Positions 35,009 through 43,523 of a stretch of DNA of 64,000 nucleotides are shown piece by piece. Both the position numbers and the translations under genes were made by a program. The DNA is taken from NCBI RefSeq assembly GCF_014842265.1, contig NZ_JACYVI010000001.1:1-64000 (forward strand), given 5' to 3'. Source of the stretch: Pseudomonas sp. CFBP 13711 (GTDB lineage Bacteria; Pseudomonadota; Gammaproteobacteria; Pseudomonadales; Pseudomonadaceae). A model generated the notes under the pieces. That model ran no database searches. It was not told the DNA's origin and saw only the letters and a list, made by a program, of their open reading frames with translations. Position 1 is the stretch's first letter, and every line of letters starts with the position of its first letter.

Positions 35009-35614
35009 ATGATCGATCAGCCTCCGTCCTTGAACTCAGCGCGTCAGGACCTCGACCACGAGGCCCCGAAAGCTGCACGCGCGCGGTTTCTGGAGGTGTT
35101 TCTGTCACAGCGCCCGCAAATGGAGGCGCTGGTCAGCCGAAGGGTGGGTTGCCGGGCGACGGCGGCGGACCTGGTGCAGGACCTGTTTCTCAGGTTCTGG
35201 CGGCGTCCGCTGGTGCAGGTCGAGGAACTCAACACCTACCTGATGCGCTGCGCTGGCAATATCGCCATTGATCATCTGCGCAATGAAAGCACTCGCGCTC
35301 GGCTCAGCGACGAGTTGCTGCCTGACGCGCATCGGCCCGAGACTGACGAACCCCAGGCGGCGCTGGAGGCGAGCAATGATCTGCGCCACATCGAAGCGGC
35401 GTTGCGCGGATTGCCGGAGAAAACCCGGCAGATCTTCCTGCTCAATCGTATCCATGGGCGCAAGTACGCCGAGATCGCCAAGGCCATGGGCCTTTCGCAG
35501 AGTGCCGTGGAGAAACACATGATGCGCGCCTTGCAGGCCTGCAAGGCGAGCGTTAATGAGGACGCCGCGCGGGTTGTGCCCATTGGTGGGAAATCCGGGG
35601 GCTTACGTCGATGA
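35009..35614 (+). CDS. FecI-family ECF sigma factor
   Basis: A 201-residue sigma factor. Region 2: FLSQRPQMEALVSRRVGCRATAADLVQDLFLRFWRRP, LMRCAGNIAIDHLRNE. Region 4: ALRGLPEKTRQIFLLNRIHGRKYAEIAKAMGLSQSAVEKHMMRALQACK. It is the signal-responsive sigma of the iron starvation type and should transcribe the TonB receptor gene downstream. It overlaps the anti-sigma gene by ATGA. A Fur box lies upstream, so low iron opens the system and ligand binding boosts it. Confidence 0.92.
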   Translation: MIDQPPSLNSARQDLDHEAPKAARARFLEVFLSQRPQMEALVSRRVGCRATAADLVQDLFLRFWRRPLVQVEELNTYLMRCAGNIAIDHLRNESTRARLSDELLPDAHRPETDEPQAALEASNDLRHIEAALRGLPEKTRQIFLLNRIHGRKYAEIAKAMGLSQSAVEKHMMRALQACKASVNEDAARVVPIGGKSGGLRR

Positions 35615-36594
35615 ACGCCGTTTCTGATCAAAATGCCGATCCGCACACCATGGCGCTGAGCTGGCTCAGTGTGTTGCACAACCAACCGACGGTCGCCGAT
35701 CAGGCGTGTTTTAGCCGCTGGCTGCACGCCGACCCCGCCCATGCCGAGGCATACGCTCAGGCCCAGGTGCTGTGGGAACTCAGTGAAGAGCCTGCCGCCA
35801 CCCTGGCCGAAGAGGACGCCGCCGCGCTCGACGCCTTGTTGCGGAAAATGGACGCGCCCACGCTGCAACGGCTCCCGCGCTGGGGAGCGGCGCTGGCGGT
35901 GGCGGCGTGTCTGGTGCTGATGGTGAGCGTCGGGATGAGCTGGAATCCGCAGCGCTGGGCAGAGGATCTGAGCGCCGATTATGTGTCCGCACCGGGGCAG
36001 GTCCGGACCGTGGCGCTGGCCGACGGCTCGCAGGTGACGATGGACGCTGACAGCGCGATCGCCGTGCATTTCGATGCGGGTGAGCGGCACGTCGAGTTGC
36101 GCCGTGGCGCCGCATTCTTTCAGGTCACCCATACCGGCCAGCCGTTTGTAGTCGATGGCGGACGCGGGGAAACCCGGGTGCTGGGCACGCAGTTCGAAGT
36201 GCGGTTGCAGCCCGTCGGGGCGCAAGTCACCGTGCTGTCGGGACGCGTTGGCGTAAAGGCGGCCTCCGATGCGCCGCAGCAGATTTTGACGGCCGGTCAG
36301 CGGGTCACTTATGACCGCGAACGCACCAGTGATCCGCAGCCTGTCGACAGCGAAAGCCAGTTGGCCTGGCGTCAGGGCTGGCTCAATTATTCCCGCACGC
36401 CGCTCGCCGATGTCATCAGCGACCTGAACCGCTATTACCCGGGGCGAATCATGTTGCTCAACGATCAGCTGGCCGCGAAGACCGTCAGCGGCAGCTTTCC
36501 CAGCCGCGATCCGCAGGCCGTGCTGGCGGCGTTGAAGTCCGTCATTGGCTTTGAGCAGTACGAAGCGCTCGGGCGCGTGATCGTGATCCGTTGA
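35611..36594 (+). CDS. FecR-family anti-sigma factor/regulator
   Basis: A 327-residue protein. The N-terminal DUF4880-type cytoplasmic part (ALSWLSVLHNQPTVADQACFSRWLHADPAHAEAYAQAQ) binds the sigma factor, one membrane segment follows at about 90-110 (WGAALAVAACLVLMVSVGMSW), and the periplasmic FecR domain (YVSAPGQVRTVALADGSQVTMDADSAIAV, VLGTQFEVR) receives the signal from the receptor's STN domain. The C-terminal STN-like stretch (LADVISDLNRYYPGRIML) is also typical. It starts within the sigma gene stop. Confidence 0.92.
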   Translation: MNAVSDQNADPHTMALSWLSVLHNQPTVADQACFSRWLHADPAHAEAYAQAQVLWELSEEPAATLAEEDAAALDALLRKMDAPTLQRLPRWGAALAVAACLVLMVSVGMSWNPQRWAEDLSADYVSAPGQVRTVALADGSQVTMDADSAIAVHFDAGERHVELRRGAAFFQVTHTGQPFVVDGGRGETRVLGTQFEVRLQPVGAQVTVLSGRVGVKAASDAPQQILTAGQRVTYDRERTSDPQPVDSESQLAWRQGWLNYSRTPLADVISDLNRYYPGRIMLLNDQLAAKTVSGSFPSRDPQAVLAALKSVIGFEQYEALGRVIVIR

Positions 36595-36643
36595 TCACAG
36601 GCGAGCTGTTGCGGTGTAGCGCATTCATACGGGGTTGATCGAT

Positions 36644-39025
36644 GTGAGAAGTGGGTATGTCGTTTGGGTTGTAGCGGTCTGGAGCGCGTGCGCTCAGGCA
36701 GCCGTGCCGGCCTACGACTTTTCGATCCCGGCCAAACCGCTGCCCCAGGCGCTGAGGGATTTCAGTCGGGTGACAGGGCGGGGCGTGATTTACACCCAGG
36801 AAACGCCCTACGCCGTGGATGCCCCGGCGGTGAACGGCTCGTTCAGTGCGGAGCAGGCGTTAGGCGTGCTGTTGAGCACGTCTGGCCTCACCTTCCGCCG
36901 TGCCACCGACGACACCTTCACGCTGCAATCCCGACCCGCCGAGGGCACGGTCACCCTTGGCGCGACGCAGATCGATTCCACACGCAGCGGTGCCTACAGC
37001 TATCAGCCGCCTGCTGTGACATCGGTGATGCGCAGCGCAACCCCGCGACTGGAAAACCCCCAGGCGGTGAGCGTCGTTCCGGCGCAGGTGTTGAGCGATC
37101 AGGCGCCGCGCAACCTCGATGACGCGCTGGCAAACGTAAGCGGCGTGACCCAGGGCAATACCCTCGGCAGCACCCAGGACACGCTGATGAAGCGCGGTTT
37201 TGGCGACAATCGCGACGGTTCGATCATGCGCGACGGCATGCCGGTGGTGCAGGGCCGCAACCTTAATGCCACGGCCGAACGCGTCGAAGTTCTCAAGGGT
37301 CCGGCATCGCTGTTGTATGGGATTCAGGACCCGGGCGGGGTCATCAATGTGGTCAGCAAGCGCCCGCAGTTGCAGTCGGCCAACGCCCTCACAGCTCGGG
37401 GATCAAGCTACGGCGCAGGCAAAAACGGCAGCGGCGGAACACTTGATAGCACCGGCGCCATTGATGGCGTTGAAGGGGCGTCAACCGGTCTGGCCTACCG
37501 CTTGATCGTTGACCACGAAGACGAAGATTACTGGCGCAATTACGGCGTGCACCGTGAGTCGCTGGTGGCGCCATCGCTGGCCTGGTATGGCGATGGCACC
37601 GAAGTGCTGGCGTCCTACGAGCACCGGGAATTTCTCTCGCCGTTTGATCGCGGAACGGCCATCGATCCGCGCACCAACCGTCCATTGAACATCCCAGCGA
37701 CCCGGCGTCTGGACGAGCCATTCAACAACATGGAGGGGCGCTCGGACCTGTATCGATTCGAGGTCGACCAGACCTTCGACGACAACTGGAAGGGCCACCT
37801 CGGCTACAGCTACAACCGCGAGACCTACGACGCCAGCCAGGTGCGCGTGACCGCCGTCGATCCGGCAACCGGGACGCTGACCCGCTCCATCGACGGCACC
37901 GGGAGCGCCCTGAGCACCGATCGCTTCACCACCCTCACCTTGAGCGGCGACACCTCGCTGGCCGGCATGCGGCACGAGCTGCTGATCGGCGTCGATGACG
38001 AATACCGCAAGATTGCGCGCGGTGAGTTAATTCGCCAGAAAAGCCTAAGCACGTTCAGCTATTTGAATCCGGTGTATGGCCAGGAAGCGGAGGGTACTCA
38101 GGTCAGTGCGGCGGACAGCCATCAGCTCGACATTTTGCGCACTGACTCGGTGTTTGCTCAGGATTCCGTGCACCTCACCGATCGCTGGATTTTCGTCACG
38201 GGCGCGCGTTATCAAGTGTTCGATCAGCAGGCAGGCAAAGGCTCGCCGTTCATGCGCAACACCGATTTGAACGGGCAAAAGTGGATTCCGCGAGCGGGGC
38301 TTGTCTACCGCTACAGCGACGAGCTGTCGTTCTATGGCAGCTACACCGAAGCGTTCAAGCCCAACTCCAGCACCGCCACGCTGGCGGGCGGCACCGTGCT
38401 GGATTCGGCGACGCCGCCCGAAGAATCGAAAGCGTGGGAGATGGGTGCCAAGTGGGATTCGTCCGATGGCATCAGTGCGACGCTGGCGCTGTTCGACATC
38501 AGAAAGCGCAACGTGCTGGTGGCGAATTTTGACTCACTGACCGCAGACACGGTGTACACGACGGCGGGCCAGGTGCGCTCGCGGGGTCTGGAACTGGACG
38601 TGAGTGGGCAGCTGTCAGAACGCTGGAGCCTGATTGGCGGCTATGCCTTCACTGATGCCTGGGTGGTTGAGGACCCGACATTGAAAGGCAACCGCTTGCA
38701 GAACGTGCCCCGGCACAGCGGGTCGGTCTCGGCGGTGTACGACTTTGGCGCGGTGATGGGAGCGGACCGTTTGCGAGCGGGCTTGGGCGGCCATTACGTC
38801 GGCGAACGCCCGGGCAATCCGGACAATGATTTTGATCTGCCCGGCTACACCGTCGCCGATGCCTTCGCGACCTACGAAACCCGTCTGGACGGGCAGAAAG
38901 TGAAGTTTAAGCTGAACGTGAAGAACCTGTTTGATCGCACCTATTACAGTTCGGCGGTGAGCCGTTATTTCGTGTCGCTGGGGGACTCGCGGCAAGTGGT
39001 GATGGCGACGACGCTGGAGTTCTGA
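36644..39025 (+). CDS. TonB-dependent siderophore receptor with STN signalling domain
   Basis: About 793 residues from GTG 36644, which gives a plausible signal peptide (VRSGYVVWVVAVWSACAQA); TTG 36635 is an in-frame alternative. The STN secretin-like domain (IPAKPLPQALRDFSRVTGRGVIYTQE, about 25-95) fits signalling to FecR. The plug has ASLLYGIQDPGGVINVVSKRP, the barrel runs to the end and closes with SLGDSRQVVMATTLEF (terminal F). It resembles FpvA/FoxA-type ferric siderophore receptors; the ligand cannot be read. It is third in the sigma/anti-sigma/receptor unit, 49 bp after the FecR gene. Confidence 0.9.
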   Translation: MRSGYVVWVVAVWSACAQAAVPAYDFSIPAKPLPQALRDFSRVTGRGVIYTQETPYAVDAPAVNGSFSAEQALGVLLSTSGLTFRRATDDTFTLQSRPAEGTVTLGATQIDSTRSGAYSYQPPAVTSVMRSATPRLENPQAVSVVPAQVLSDQAPRNLDDALANVSGVTQGNTLGSTQDTLMKRGFGDNRDGSIMRDGMPVVQGRNLNATAERVEVLKGPASLLYGIQDPGGVINVVSKRPQLQSANALTARGSSYGAGKNGSGGTLDSTGAIDGVEGASTGLAYRLIVDHEDEDYWRNYGVHRESLVAPSLAWYGDGTEVLASYEHREFLSPFDRGTAIDPRTNRPLNIPATRRLDEPFNNMEGRSDLYRFEVDQTFDDNWKGHLGYSYNRETYDASQVRVTAVDPATGTLTRSIDGTGSALSTDRFTTLTLSGDTSLAGMRHELLIGVDDEYRKIARGELIRQKSLSTFSYLNPVYGQEAEGTQVSAADSHQLDILRTDSVFAQDSVHLTDRWIFVTGARYQVFDQQAGKGSPFMRNTDLNGQKWIPRAGLVYRYSDELSFYGSYTEAFKPNSSTATLAGGTVLDSATPPEESKAWEMGAKWDSSDGISATLALFDIRKRNVLVANFDSLTADTVYTTAGQVRSRGLELDVSGQLSERWSLIGGYAFTDAWVVEDPTLKGNRLQNVPRHSGSVSAVYDFGAVMGADRLRAGLGGHYVGERPGNPDNDFDLPGYTVADAFATYETRLDGQKVKFKLNVKNLFDRTYYSSAVSRYFVSLGDSRQVVMATTLEF

Positions 39026-39070
39026 AGGTCTTCCCTTTCCGAGGCGAAGTCCTGGCGATTTACGCAAACC

Positions 39071-39164
39071 CTGTAGGAGTGAGCTTGCTCGCGAAGGCTG
39101 TGGTCCGGCCAATAAGCGGTCGGCGGAGGTACTGGCCCCTTCGCGAGCAAGCTCACTCCTACAG
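39071..39164. repeat. REP-type inverted repeat
   Basis: CTGTAGGAGTGAGCTTGCTC and its complement GAGCAAGCTCACTCCTACAG flank about 54 bp. This is the dispersed Pseudomonas intergenic repeat; the arms are nearly identical over 27 bp. It follows the receptor gene and can fold into a long hairpin. Confidence 0.85.
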
Positions 39165-39209
39165 TTGATATAGGTTGGGTCAGTTGGAGTGGGTGACACT
39201 GAGGAGCAT

Positions 39210-40082
39210 TTACTGAAACGCAGCCCGGTACTCACTCGCCGTTGCGCCGACTGACTGTTTGAACCGGTTGCTGAAATGACTGGCGCTGGCGAAGCCGCAT
39301 TCCAGGGCGATCTCGCCAAATGGCTTGCGCGTCGAGCGCAGCAGCTCCCGGGCGCGGTTGAGGCGTCGGGCGAGGAGGTATTGGTGGGGTGGCAGGCCGA
39401 AGCTTTCGCGGAACATCCGTGCGAAATGGTATTCCGACAACGCGCACATGCCCGCCAACTGTCCAAGGCTTAACGGCTCGGCCAGATTCAGCTCGATGAA
39501 CTCCACCAACTGACGGCGCAGGTGCGGCGCCAATCCGCCCTTCAAGCGTAACCCTTCGCGCAGTCCCACCTGGCGCAGGACCATGTGATCGAGCAGCTCG
39601 TGGGCGAGACTGCTGGTGAGCATGCGTTCGCCGGGCTCGCTCCAGTCCATGCGGATCAAACGATGAAAGCGCTCGGCCTGCAGCGAGTCGTCCAGAAACG
39701 TGTGTTCCTGCAACGCCAGCTGGCGCGGCTCGCGATCCAGCAGCGTGACGCAATTGAGGGCGAACTGCTCGGGGCTGATGTACAGATGCGCCAGCCGGAT
39801 TTCCCCGTTCACCACCCAGGAAGACTGATGGCCGGCTGGCAATGTGCAGATATTGTCCGGGGCGCCTTTCTTGTCTGGCTGATCGCGGCGGAACGTCCCG
39901 GTGCCGCCGTCGATGTAGCACGACAGGGTGTGGTGCGTCGGCGCGTGGTAGTTCTGCGCGTCGTGGCGGTTGTTCCACAGCGCCGCCATCACCCCGTCGC
40001 CCAGGGGCGCGCATTTCTCCAGTTGCGCGTGGGGCGAGCTGTTCAGGGATTGAAAAACCTGGATGGTTTCGAGTGACGACAT
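39210..40082 (-). CDS. AraC family transcriptional regulator
   Basis: From ATG 40082 (GAGGAG upstream) a 290-residue regulator. The N-terminal half is a cupin-like sensor (AALWNNRHDAQNYHAPTHHTLSCYID). The C-terminal third has two HTH motifs (LSLGQLAGMCALSEYHFARMFRESFGLPPHQYLLARRLNRA and IALECGFASASHFSNRFKQSVGATASEYR). It is divergent from the EamA-type exporter gene by about 135 bp, so it may control that gene. Inducer unknown. Confidence 0.88.
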   Translation of the reverse strand: MSSLETIQVFQSLNSSPHAQLEKCAPLGDGVMAALWNNRHDAQNYHAPTHHTLSCYIDGGTGTFRRDQPDKKGAPDNICTLPAGHQSSWVVNGEIRLAHLYISPEQFALNCVTLLDREPRQLALQEHTFLDDSLQAERFHRLIRMDWSEPGERMLTSSLAHELLDHMVLRQVGLREGLRLKGGLAPHLRRQLVEFIELNLAEPLSLGQLAGMCALSEYHFARMFRESFGLPPHQYLLARRLNRARELLRSTRKPFGEIALECGFASASHFSNRFKQSVGATASEYRAAFQ

Positions 40083-40216
40083 GGGGGACTCCTCTACGCC
40101 TCGCATCCTACTCCGCGCCAAGCCGCCTGCCAGCGGGGCGACGATCAAATGCGCAAGTTTCTGCAAGTGAGTGCAGACCCGCGCCGCCAGACTGAGGCTT
40201 CACTGGGGAGCCTGAC

Positions 40217-41116
40217 ATGAACATCACGTTGTATCTGCTGACCGTTTTGATCTGGGGCACGACCTGGATTGCCTTGAAACTGCAACTGGGCGAAGTCGCC
40301 ATCCCGGTGTCGATCGTCTACCGCTTCGGCCTCGCGGCGCTGATCATCTTCGCCCTGTTGTTGGCGACCGGGAAACTGCAGAAGGTCAATCGGCGCGGGC
40401 AGCTCATTTGTCTGGCGCAAGGGCTGTGCCTGTTCTGCGTCAACTTCATGTGCTTCTACACCGCCAGCCAGTGGATCCCGACCGGTCTGGTGGCGGTGGT
40501 GTTTTCCACTGCGACACTGTGGAACGCGCTCAATGCGCGGATCTTCTTCAAGCAGAAAATCGCGCGCAACGTGGCGGTGGGCGGCACGTTGGGCCTGATC
40601 GGTCTGGCGTGCCTGTTCTGGCCGGAGCTGGCCGGGCACAGCGCCAGTCGCGAGACCTTGATCGGCCTGGCGCTGACCCTGCTCGGCACGCTGTGTTTCT
40701 CGGCGGGGAACATGCTTTCCAGCCTGCAACAGAAGGCCGGACTCCGCCCGCTGACCACCAATGCCTACGGCATGCTGTATGGCGCGACGATGCTGGGCGT
40801 GTATTGCGTGCTGAGCGGCACGCCGTTCGCGTTTGAGTGGAACGCGCGGTACATCGGCTCGTTGCTGTATCTGGTAATCCCGGGTTCGGTGATTGGCTTT
40901 ACGGCTTACCTCACTCTGGTCGGCCGCATGGGCCCGGAGCGCGCGGCGTATTGCACGGTGCTGTTCCCGGTGGTGGCGTTGAATGTGTCGGCGTTTGCCG
41001 AAGGCTACCAATGGACCGCCCCCGCGCTGATGGGGCTGGTGCTGGTGATGGCCGGCAACGTGCTGGTGTTCAGGAAGCCGAGGGTGGTTGTGCCGGTGGG
41101 CGCGAAGCTCGCGTGA
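40217..41116 (+). CDS. EamA/DMT family transporter
   Basis: A 299-residue inner membrane protein with about ten hydrophobic segments and two EamA repeats (start LYLLTVLIWGTTWIALKLQLGEVAIPVSIVYRF; second half SAGNMLSSLQQKAGLRPLTTNAYGMLYGATMLG). The DMT superfamily exports amino acids and other metabolites. ATG 40217 follows GGGAGCC. It is divergent from an AraC regulator. Confidence 0.88.
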   Translation: MNITLYLLTVLIWGTTWIALKLQLGEVAIPVSIVYRFGLAALIIFALLLATGKLQKVNRRGQLICLAQGLCLFCVNFMCFYTASQWIPTGLVAVVFSTATLWNALNARIFFKQKIARNVAVGGTLGLIGLACLFWPELAGHSASRETLIGLALTLLGTLCFSAGNMLSSLQQKAGLRPLTTNAYGMLYGATMLGVYCVLSGTPFAFEWNARYIGSLLYLVIPGSVIGFTAYLTLVGRMGPERAAYCTVLFPVVALNVSAFAEGYQWTAPALMGLVLVMAGNVLVFRKPRVVVPVGAKLA

Positions 41117-41199
41117 GGGCTAGCGGGCGCAGAGCGCCGGGAGCGGCATTCCCACGGGGACCGTGGGAACAATCATATCTCGAGTGAGCCCACCCTCAC

Positions 41200-41294
41200 G
41201 TGGGAGCGAGCTTGCTCGCGAAGGCTTTCTCGGAGCCACCAGAGAACGAGGCTGACTGCCCCGGCCCCTTCGTGACCAAGCTCACTCCTACAAG
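41200..41294. repeat. REP-type inverted repeat (imperfect)
   Basis: GTGGGAGCGAGCTTGCTCGC with an inverted, less perfect arm (CCAAGCTCACTCCTAC) about 65 bp on, between convergent genes. Same family as the repeat at 39071. Confidence 0.8.
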
Positions 41295-41321
41295 GGCTCA
41301 CTCCCACTAGAACTGTGACGC

Positions 41322-42296
41322 TCATCCCTTCCACACCTGCGCATTCACCAGATCCTGCGGCTTCTCGCCCAGCAGCGCGGCGCGCAGGTTTGCGTAGGCG
41401 CGGTCGGCCATGGCCTGGCGGGTTTCGTCCGTCGCCGAACCGATGTGGGGCAGCGTCACCGCGTTGCTCAGCGCAAACAGCGGCGATTCAGACAGCGGCT
41501 CTTTTTCGTACACGTCCAAACCGGCGCCGCGAATGGTGCCGTCCTGCAGCGCCTTGATCAGCGCCGGTTCGTCGACGATCGGACCGCGGGCGATGTTCAC
41601 CAGAATCGCGCTCTTCTTCATCAGCGATAGCTCACGGGTGCTGATCAGGTGCGTGGTCTTTTCGCTGAGTGGCACCACCAGACAGACGAAATCCGACTCA
41701 GCCAGCAACTGATCCAGCGTACGGAATTGCGCGCCCAGTTCCTGCTCGATGGCGGTCTTGCGGCTGTTGCCGCTGTAGAGGATGGGCATGTTGAAGCCCA
41801 GACGACCGCGTCGTGCGACCGCTGCGCCGATGTTGCCCATGCCCACGATACCCAGCGTCTTGCCGTAGACGTCGGTGCCGAAATGCGGCGCCTCGATGCT
41901 GCGCTTCCAGTTGCCGGCCTTGGTGTAGGCGTCCAGTTCGGCGACGCGGCGGGCGCTGCTCATGATCAGCGAGAAGCCCAAGTCGGCAGTGCTTTCCGTC
42001 AGCACGTCGGGGGTATTGGTCAGCATGATCCCGCGTTCGGTGAGGTAGCCGACGTCGTAGTTGTCGTAACCGACCGAAATGCTCGACACCACTTCCAGTT
42101 GCTTTGCATTCTCCAGTTGCTCACGGCCCAGCTTGCGACCGGCGCCAATCATGCCGTGGCTGTGGGGCAGGGCTTCGTTGAACTGCGCGTTCAGATCACC
42201 CTTTTTCGGGTCGGGGATGATCACGTTGAAGTCTTGCTGCAGGCGCTCGGCCATTTCCGGTGACACGCGGCTGAAGGCAAGGACGGTCTTTTTCAT
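41322..42296 (-). CDS. tkrA: 2-ketoaldonate reductase / glyoxylate-hydroxypyruvate reductase
   Basis: A 324-residue D-2-hydroxyacid dehydrogenase: NAD(P)-binding GIVGMGNIGAAVARRGRLGF, the catalytic Arg in NIARGPIVDE, Glu in GLDVYEKEPL and His in LPHIGSAT. The opening KKTVLAFSRVSPEMAERLQQDFNVI and IGAGRKLGREQLENAKQLEVVSSISVGYDN resemble the 2-ketogluconate reductase (TkrA/GhrB) group. It reduces 2-keto-D-gluconate or glyoxylate/hydroxypyruvate in the cytoplasm. The substrate preference cannot be read directly. Confidence 0.88.
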   Translation of the reverse strand: MKKTVLAFSRVSPEMAERLQQDFNVIIPDPKKGDLNAQFNEALPHSHGMIGAGRKLGREQLENAKQLEVVSSISVGYDNYDVGYLTERGIMLTNTPDVLTESTADLGFSLIMSSARRVAELDAYTKAGNWKRSIEAPHFGTDVYGKTLGIVGMGNIGAAVARRGRLGFNMPILYSGNSRKTAIEQELGAQFRTLDQLLAESDFVCLVVPLSEKTTHLISTRELSLMKKSAILVNIARGPIVDEPALIKALQDGTIRGAGLDVYEKEPLSESPLFALSNAVTLPHIGSATDETRQAMADRAYANLRAALLGEKPQDLVNAQVWKG

Positions 42297-42395
42297 CGGA
42301 TAGCTTCTCTCGGCAGGTCAGAAGGGCAATGCGTAGCACGCTAACATTCTTGCCGAGGGATTGGCAGGGTCACCGCCGTTGCGCGTGGGCGATGA

Positions 42396-43343
42396 TTAAA
42401 CCGTCTCCGGCAACACATGGGTCTGCAGGTCCGCTTCATGGGCGGCCATGATTTCCGGGAGGGACCCGCGCAGGTACTCGACCCAGGTTTTGATCTTCGC
42501 ATCCAGGTACTGCCGCGACGGGTAGATCGCGTACAGGTTCAGCTCGTGGGAGCGGTACTGGGGCAGTACTCGCACCAGCGAGCCATTACGCAAACCTTCG
42601 ATCGCCGAGTAGATCGGCAGAATCCCGATGCCCATGCCGCTGCTGATCGCTGCCTGCATGGCGTCGGCCGAATTCACCAGAAACGGCGAGTTGCCGATGG
42701 TCACGGTTTCCTGACCTTCCGGGCCGTCGAACGCCCACTTTTCCAGCGGGAACACTGGGCTGACCAGACGCAGGCAGGCGTGATTGAGCAAGTCGGCCGG
42801 TCGATGCGCCATGCCGAACGCCTTGATGTAGGCCGGCGAGGCGCAAACGATGCTGTAAGTGATGCCCAGTCGCTGGGACACGAAGCCCGAATCCGGCAGC
42901 TCGCTGGCGAGCACGATGGACACGTCGTACCCCTCTTCGAGCAGGTCCGGGACGCGGTTGGTCATGGTCAGGTCGAACGACACGTCCGGGTGATTGCGCC
43001 GGTAGCGGGCAATCGCGTCGATGACATAGTGCTGGCCTACGCCGGTCATTGAGTGGACTTTCAACTGCCCGGCCGGGCGCGCATGGGCGTCGCTGGCTTC
43101 GGCTTCCGCTTCTTCCACGTAACCGAGGATCTGTTCGCAGCGCAGCAGGTAACGCTTGCCCGCTTCAGTCAGGGCGATGCGTCGCGTGGTGCGGTTCAGG
43201 AGTCGGGTTTGCAGGTGGGCTTCGAGGTTGGAGACAGCGCGCGAAACGTTTGCGGTGGTGGTGTCCAATTGAGCGGCAGCAGCGGTGAAGCTGCCTGCCT
43301 GCGCCACGCAAGTGAAGGCGCGCATGTTTTGCAGAGTGTCCAT
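42396..43343 (-). CDS. LysR family transcriptional regulator
   Basis: A 315-residue LysR protein. The N-terminal wHTH is MRAFTCVAQAGSFTAAAAQLDTTTANVSRAVSNLEAHLQTRLLNRTTRRIALTEAG, followed by the periplasmic-binding-like effector domain (LTMTNRVPDLLEEGYDVSIVLASELPDSGFVSQRLG). It is divergent from the efflux cassette that starts at 43524, as AaeR is from aaeXAB in E. coli, so it is the likely regulator of that cassette. Effector unknown. Confidence 0.9.
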   Translation of the reverse strand: MDTLQNMRAFTCVAQAGSFTAAAAQLDTTTANVSRAVSNLEAHLQTRLLNRTTRRIALTEAGKRYLLRCEQILGYVEEAEAEASDAHARPAGQLKVHSMTGVGQHYVIDAIARYRRNHPDVSFDLTMTNRVPDLLEEGYDVSIVLASELPDSGFVSQRLGITYSIVCASPAYIKAFGMAHRPADLLNHACLRLVSPVFPLEKWAFDGPEGQETVTIGNSPFLVNSADAMQAAISSGMGIGILPIYSAIEGLRNGSLVRVLPQYRSHELNLYAIYPSRQYLDAKIKTWVEYLRGSLPEIMAAHEADLQTHVLPETV

Positions 43344-43523
43344 TGGCCGTTCTCAGGTGAGATAGCAAATTGTGACATGAAGTAACTGATCCATGTCAGC
43401 CATACCAAAGGATTATCTCCTGTTCGGTAACAAAGATTCGCAGAAGTCCCGGCTTATCGCCGGACTAGACGCCCCCTAGAATCGCCGCATCATCGATTCC
43501 CCCTCCATTCAGGTAATGCAGCA

